10,005 nt of DNA from Helicobacteraceae bacterium (GTDB lineage Bacteria; Campylobacterota; Campylobacteria; Campylobacterales; SZUA-545), in the NCBI GenBank assembly GCA_003250175.1, contig QKHD01000051.1, positions 1 to 10,005 of the forward strand, read 5' to 3'. The position numbers were made by a program, and so were the translations under genes. The notes below the pieces were generated by a model. The model worked only from the letters and a program-made list of their open reading frames with translations, ran no database searches and had not been told where the DNA came from. Shown in pieces: positions 6,451 to 10,005 of this stretch (position 1 is its first letter; every line of letters begins with the position of its first letter).

Positions 6451-7233
6451 ATGAAAACAGCAACGGTAAAATCCCTGCTCTTAGCGGGCACCCTGGTGCT
6501 GGCAAGCGGCGTGCAGGCGGAAGAGAAGCTGAGCATGACCGAAGCCGACAAGGCGATGTACGAAGAGATGCTGGAAAACAACCCGGCGGACGTCTACGTC
6601 GCCGAGGGTGAAGAGCTGCTCGAAAGCCAGATCGGCGGCGAAGCGGGTCTGGCCAAGTTCCTGGGGGTGTCCGAGGATGACCTCTACCCCTACATCGCCG
6701 GATTCCCCCGCTACATCAAAAGCATCGGCTCCGTCGTGGCGCTCGATCAGATGATCCAGGCCGCCCAGGCGGCCAACGGCAAAACCCCGTACAAACTCAA
6801 AAGCCCTGAAATGGACTCCCTGAGTGCCTACGTCAAATCCCTGGCCAACGGTCAGAAGATCAACATCGACGTCACCGCCGATGCGCACATGAAAGAGATG
6901 TTTGAACTGGGCAAGGTCACCTTTGAGACCCGCCGCGGCGGACGCGGGCTTGCCTGTCTGAGCTGCCACAGCGCCGACATCGTCGGCAGCCGTCTGCGGA
7001 TGCAGATTCTTCCCGATCTGGGCGATCCCAAGGTCAAGGCCGCCGGCACCTGGCCCGCGTACCGCATGACCAAGGGCAAGATGTTTACCCTGCAGCAGCG
7101 TTTCCAACAGTGTATGAACAACGCCCTGCTGGCTAAAATTCCCCTCGGTTCCAAGGACATGGTCGCCCTGGAGGTCTATATCACCAATATGGCCAAGGGC
7201 AGCGAGATCGCCATTCCCGGTCTGAAACGATAA
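6451..7233 (+). CDS. soxA: SoxA, mono-haem cytochrome, catalytic subunit of SoxXA
   Basis: A 260-residue periplasmic cytochrome with a Sec signal ending near GVQA (20-23). It has a single haem motif, CLSCH (169-173), followed by RLRMQILPDLGDP, TWPAYR (200-205) and the active-site cysteine C221 in RFQQCMNN. In characterised SoxA this cysteine is a haem ligand modified to a persulfide and joins thiosulfate to SoxY. No cysteine occurs before C169, so the N-terminal haem of the di-haem SoxA type is wholly absent; this is the mono-haem class. AAGGAG (6440-6445) lies 5 bases ahead of the ATG. The gene is 29 bases after soxZ and 10 bases before soxB. Confidence 0.95.
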   Translation: MKTATVKSLLLAGTLVLASGVQAEEKLSMTEADKAMYEEMLENNPADVYVAEGEELLESQIGGEAGLAKFLGVSEDDLYPYIAGFPRYIKSIGSVVALDQMIQAAQAANGKTPYKLKSPEMDSLSAYVKSLANGQKINIDVTADAHMKEMFELGKVTFETRRGGRGLACLSCHSADIVGSRLRMQILPDLGDPKVKAAGTWPAYRMTKGKMFTLQQRFQQCMNNALLAKIPLGSKDMVALEVYITNMAKGSEIAIPGLKR

Positions 7234-7243
7234 GGATTCGGTT

Positions 7244-9007
7244 ATGGATATTTCACGACGAGACTTTTTCCAGATCGCCGCGGCGCTTGGGCTCTTGGGG
7301 AGCGCCGGCTGCGCCACCTCCGGACCCAAGCGGGTCGATGACCTGAGTGCCGGCGACATCATGGGATTTGAGAGCACGGGCAATGTGACCCTGCTGCATA
7401 TCTGCGACATGCACGCCCACCTCAAACCCCTCTACTGGCGGGAACCCTCCACGCTGATCTCGGCCCCCTCCCTGGTGGGAACGCCGGGCTTCATCTGCGG
7501 GGAGACCTTCCGGGATTTTTACGGGATCAAATCGGGATCACTCGACGCCTATTTCGATACCTACCTCAACTTCGAGTCTCTGGCCAAGAAGTTCGGCAAG
7601 ATGGGCGGCATCGCCCACATGAAGACGATCATCGACGCCGTGCGCCGTGACCGCGGGGCCGATAACGTCCTGCTCATGGACTCCGGAGACACCTGGCAGG
7701 GAACGGGCGTTGCCCTTAAAACCGGCGGCGAAGCCATCGTCGACGCCCAGAACTACCTGGGTGTGGACGTCATGGTCGGCCACTGGGAGTTTACCTACGG
7801 GAAAGAGCGGGTCATGGAGCTGCTGGAAAAACTCAATGCCGAGTTTATCACCCAGAACGTCATCGACAACGACCCCTTCAGCGACAACTTTGAAGAACTG
7901 GTCTTCAAGCCCTACACCATCAAAGAGGTGGGCGGTGCCAAGATCGGGATCATCGGGCAGTCCTTCCCCTTTACCTCCACGGCCAACCCCAAGCACTTTA
8001 CAGAAGGGTGGAGTTTCGGTCTGCGCACCGACACGCTCCAGTCTTATGTGCAGGAGCTGCGTGAAGAGAAAGGGGTTGATTGTGTGGTGGTGCTCTCCCA
8101 CGACGGTTTCAGCGTCGACCAGGAGATCGCCCGAAAGGTCCACGGGATCGACTTTATCCTCAGCGGCCACACCCACGACCCGTCACCGCGCCCCATTACC
8201 ATTAACGGCACGGTGATCGTTATCGCGGGAAGCCACGGCAAATACATCGGCCGCCTTGACCTCGATATTAAAAACAAAAAAGTCGTAGACTATAAGTACA
8301 AACTGATCCCCGTTGCCGCCAACATTATTCCGGCTGATCCCGCCGGGCTGGCGCTGGTGGATAAGTGGTACAAACCCTACGATGCGGAGATGAACGAAGT
8401 GCTGGGGCGCACGAAGGGCACGCTCTACAAGCGTGACACCTTCCACTCCACCTTCGATCAGCTGATCAACGATGCCATCCGTGACACCATGGACAGCGAG
8501 ATCTCCTTCACCCCCGGCTACCGCTGGGGAACCACGGTGCTTCCGGACAGCCCCATCATCATGGACAACGTCTATGACATGACGGCCATTACCTATCCGG
8601 AGGTCTACACCTTTGAGCTGAAAGGGAGCCAGATCGCAACCCTGCTCGAAGATATTGCCGACAACGTCTTTAACGCCAACCCGCTCTATCAGCAGGGCGG
8701 CGATATGAGCCGTCTGGGCGGCATGACCTACGATATTAAAGTCGGAGGCCAAGCCGGCAAACGGATCGGTAACGTCAAGGTTAACGGACAAGCCCTGCAA
8801 GATAGCCGCATGTACAAGATTTCCGCCTGGGGCGGCAACTTGCAAAATGCAGGGAGCAACCTCCGCGAAGCCATGATCAAACCGGTTTACGACGTCACGC
8901 GTGACTACATTAAACGTCAGGGCACGGTCAATATCAGCAGTGATTCCAACGTTAATGTGGTTGATTACGGATGCGGCTGCCCCAAGACGGGCAACGTCTG
9001 TTCGTAA
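7244..9007 (+). CDS. soxB: SoxB, thiosulfohydrolase (5'-nucleotidase superfamily)
   Basis: A 587-residue periplasmic enzyme, the usual SoxB length. It hydrolyses the terminal sulfonate of SoxY-S-thiosulfate to release sulfate, using a di-manganese-type centre. The N-terminus is a Tat signal (SRRDFFQIAAALGLLG, 4-19) running into SAGC (20-23), which loosely resembles a lipobox. Metal-site motifs are CDMHAH (54-59), MDSGDTWQGTG (145-155), the SoxB-typical GHWEFTYG (179-186), LSHDG (284-288) and SGHTHDP (307-313). The C-terminal domain carries TPGYRWGTT, also a SoxB signature. The chain ends in a cysteine-rich tail (DYGCGCPKTGNVCS). AAGGA (7232-7236), overlapping the soxA stop codon, lies 7 bases ahead of the ATG. 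No truncation or frameshift is seen. Confidence 0.97.
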   Translation: MDISRRDFFQIAAALGLLGSAGCATSGPKRVDDLSAGDIMGFESTGNVTLLHICDMHAHLKPLYWREPSTLISAPSLVGTPGFICGETFRDFYGIKSGSLDAYFDTYLNFESLAKKFGKMGGIAHMKTIIDAVRRDRGADNVLLMDSGDTWQGTGVALKTGGEAIVDAQNYLGVDVMVGHWEFTYGKERVMELLEKLNAEFITQNVIDNDPFSDNFEELVFKPYTIKEVGGAKIGIIGQSFPFTSTANPKHFTEGWSFGLRTDTLQSYVQELREEKGVDCVVVLSHDGFSVDQEIARKVHGIDFILSGHTHDPSPRPITINGTVIVIAGSHGKYIGRLDLDIKNKKVVDYKYKLIPVAANIIPADPAGLALVDKWYKPYDAEMNEVLGRTKGTLYKRDTFHSTFDQLINDAIRDTMDSEISFTPGYRWGTTVLPDSPIIMDNVYDMTAITYPEVYTFELKGSQIATLLEDIADNVFNANPLYQQGGDMSRLGGMTYDIKVGGQAGKRIGNVKVNGQALQDSRMYKISAWGGNLQNAGSNLREAMIKPVYDVTRDYIKRQGTVNISSDSNVNVVDYGCGCPKTGNVCS

Positions 9008-9013
9008 AAGCAC

Positions 9014-9027
9014 GCGGCTTCGGCCGC
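9014..9027 (+). other. Short intercistronic hairpin with a UUCG loop
   Basis: GCGGC-TTCG-GCCGC forms a 5-bp all-GC stem closed as cUUCGg, an exceptionally stable RNA tetraloop. It starts 7 bases after the soxB stop and lies 23 bases ahead of the porin ATG. No T-run follows (CATCATTTC), so it is a poor intrinsic terminator. It could instead mark an RNA-processing or 3'-end-protecting site that lets soxB and the porin gene differ in transcript level. Confidence 0.6.
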
Positions 9028-9050
9028 CATCATTTCAAAAAGGAGAAGAG

Positions 9051-10005
9051 ATGAAAAAGCAATTAGCAGCAGCCTGCGTAGCAGCGCTTATGACCGCTAC
9101 CTACGCCACAGCCGACGAAGGTGCCAAGCCCAAGGCCACCTTGAAAGGTAACATGAATGTCGTCTATGCCGACAAACCTGCCGAGGTGGAGAGCCTGGGT
9201 GCGATGTTTACGGAAGGGATGTGGTACGGACGACTCCGTATGAACAACTTCTGGTGGGACAACTCCGTACCTGCCGAAGGCGGTGTGAATAACAAAGCGA
9301 CCGGTATCGGGGGCAGCGTGGTCTATAAAACAGCCCGTTTTGCTACGTTATCCGCCACCCTGGGCGCTTATTACTCCAACGGCGGTCTGATTAACAAAAC
9401 CGATGCCGCCGATATCGGTACGATCCGTGCGGGGAAAGACGTGCTCTCCCGCTACAACGTCAAATACCATGACAAATATGACATGATGGTGATCGGCCAG
9501 GCCAGTATCGACGCGCAGATTGCCAAAACCAACGTTGCCGTCGGCCGCCAGATTTTCGAATCGGTCTTTACCGCCTCCAACGACACCAAGATGATTCCCA
9601 ACACTTTTGACGGGATCGTCGTGGAAAACAAAGATATCGCCGGAACAACCCTTCGGGCCGCCCACTTTGTCTCCCAGAAACTCCGCGACCACACCACCGG
9701 TCACGATGTGATTACGTTTAGCAACGGCCAGGACAACTGGGCCAACAACGATGATTCTGCTGTCCACAAAGGTCTGAGCTATGCCAACTTTACCGCCGCA
9801 GGTAAAGATACGGAGCATACCCTCTCTATCCTCACCGCCAAATCCAAAATCGGTGAAGAGTTGACCACGGAAGTGAGCTACCTGATGCTTCCGGAAGTGC
9901 TAAACAGCCTCGTGCTTGAAGCCAACTACGCCATCGCGGCGGGTGATACGAAAATCATTCCCGGCGTGCGCTACTACATGCAGATGGATGACGGCGGCGG
10001 TAAAA
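9051..10005 (+). CDS. OprD-like outer-membrane porin, 5' part (runs off the window)
   Basis: The first 318 codons are open from ATG 9051, preceded by AAGGAG (9040-9045). A Sec signal ends near TYATA (17-21). The mature part alternates polar and aromatic residues as beta-barrel strands do (for example GMWYGRLRMNNFWW near 56-69). The segment GRQIFESVFTASND followed by MIPNTFDGIVVEN resembles the conserved 'GRQ...N...P..F.G' strand and loop of OprD-family porins found widely in Campylobacterota. It would form a channel for small solutes in the outer membrane. It lies 43 bases after soxB on the same strand with no terminator in between, so it may serve as an entry or exit route for sulfur anions; that role is inference. 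The family is less certain than the porin call. Confidence 0.8.
   Translation, partial: MKKQLAAACVAALMTATYATADEGAKPKATLKGNMNVVYADKPAEVESLGAMFTEGMWYGRLRMNNFWWDNSVPAEGGVNNKATGIGGSVVYKTARFATLSATLGAYYSNGGLINKTDAADIGTIRAGKDVLSRYNVKYHDKYDMMVIGQASIDAQIAKTNVAVGRQIFESVFTASNDTKMIPNTFDGIVVENKDIAGTTLRAAHFVSQKLRDHTTGHDVITFSNGQDNWANNDDSAVHKGLSYANFTAAGKDTEHTLSILTAKSKIGEELTTEVSYLMLPEVLNSLVLEANYAIAAGDTKIIPGVRYYMQMDDGGGK

Noticed and set aside
6481..7425. Minus-strand open frame of 314 residues across soxA and the soxB start
   Set aside because: It lies opposite clear sox genes with intact motifs, crosses a gene boundary and has no recognisable product.
7647..8216. Plus-strand open frame of 189 residues within soxB
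   Set aside because: Out-of-frame Ser/Pro/Thr/Arg-rich translation of soxB; no separate ribosome site or domain.
1..10005. CRISPR arrays, tRNA or rRNA genes, insertion sequences, phage or attachment sites
   Set aside because: No direct repeat arrays, RNA-gene-like folds, transposase or integrase motifs were seen; the window is almost fully filled by the listed genes.

Overview
The window reads as chromosomal DNA from a sulfur-oxidising member of the Campylobacterota (formerly Epsilonproteobacteria), probably near the Sulfurimonas/Sulfurovum group. The reasons are the flagellin C-terminus of Campylobacterota type, the large motility accessory factor directly behind it, the gene order soxX-Y-Z-A-B, and an OprD-like porin. 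By eye the DNA is GC-rich, higher than I would expect for most Sulfurimonas; I did not compute a value or identify a species. All eleven genes or gene fragments lie on the + strand and are tightly packed.

Region 1 (1-1970) is flagellar. The last 16 codons of a flagellin gene are followed, after only 10 bases, by a Maf-family (DUF115) gene of the type that glycosylates flagellin with nonulosonic acids.

Region 2 (1983-4946) is a signalling module of three coupled genes: a membrane-anchored periplasmic double-Cache sensor protein with no kinase or other output domain, an OmpR-type response regulator, and a histidine kinase with its own small periplasmic domain but no HAMP. The first and second genes overlap by 4 bases and the second and third by 11. 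This looks like a sensor split over two membrane proteins, in effect a three-component system, and is the least ordinary item in the window.

Region 3 (4947-5013) is a short AT-rich gap holding the only clear promoter-like region. It contains a perfect dyad (TTAACA-N6-TGTTAA) and an overlapping pair of similar heptamers spaced 11 bases apart, which would suit an OmpR-type regulator.

Region 4 (5014-9007) is soxXYZAB, the periplasmic thiosulfate-oxidising core. SoxXA joins thiosulfate to the SoxY cysteine, SoxYZ carries the intermediates, and SoxB hydrolyses off sulfate. SoxA is the mono-haem form and SoxY ends in GGCG, one glycine short of the usual GGCGG. SoxCD is absent from the window.

Region 5 (9008-10005) has a small cUUCGg hairpin in the gap after soxB, then the 5' part of an OprD-like outer-membrane porin gene that runs off the window and may be co-transcribed with sox. 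A plausible but unproved reading is that the Cache/kinase/regulator set senses a small ligand in the periplasm and controls the sox-porin operon next to it.
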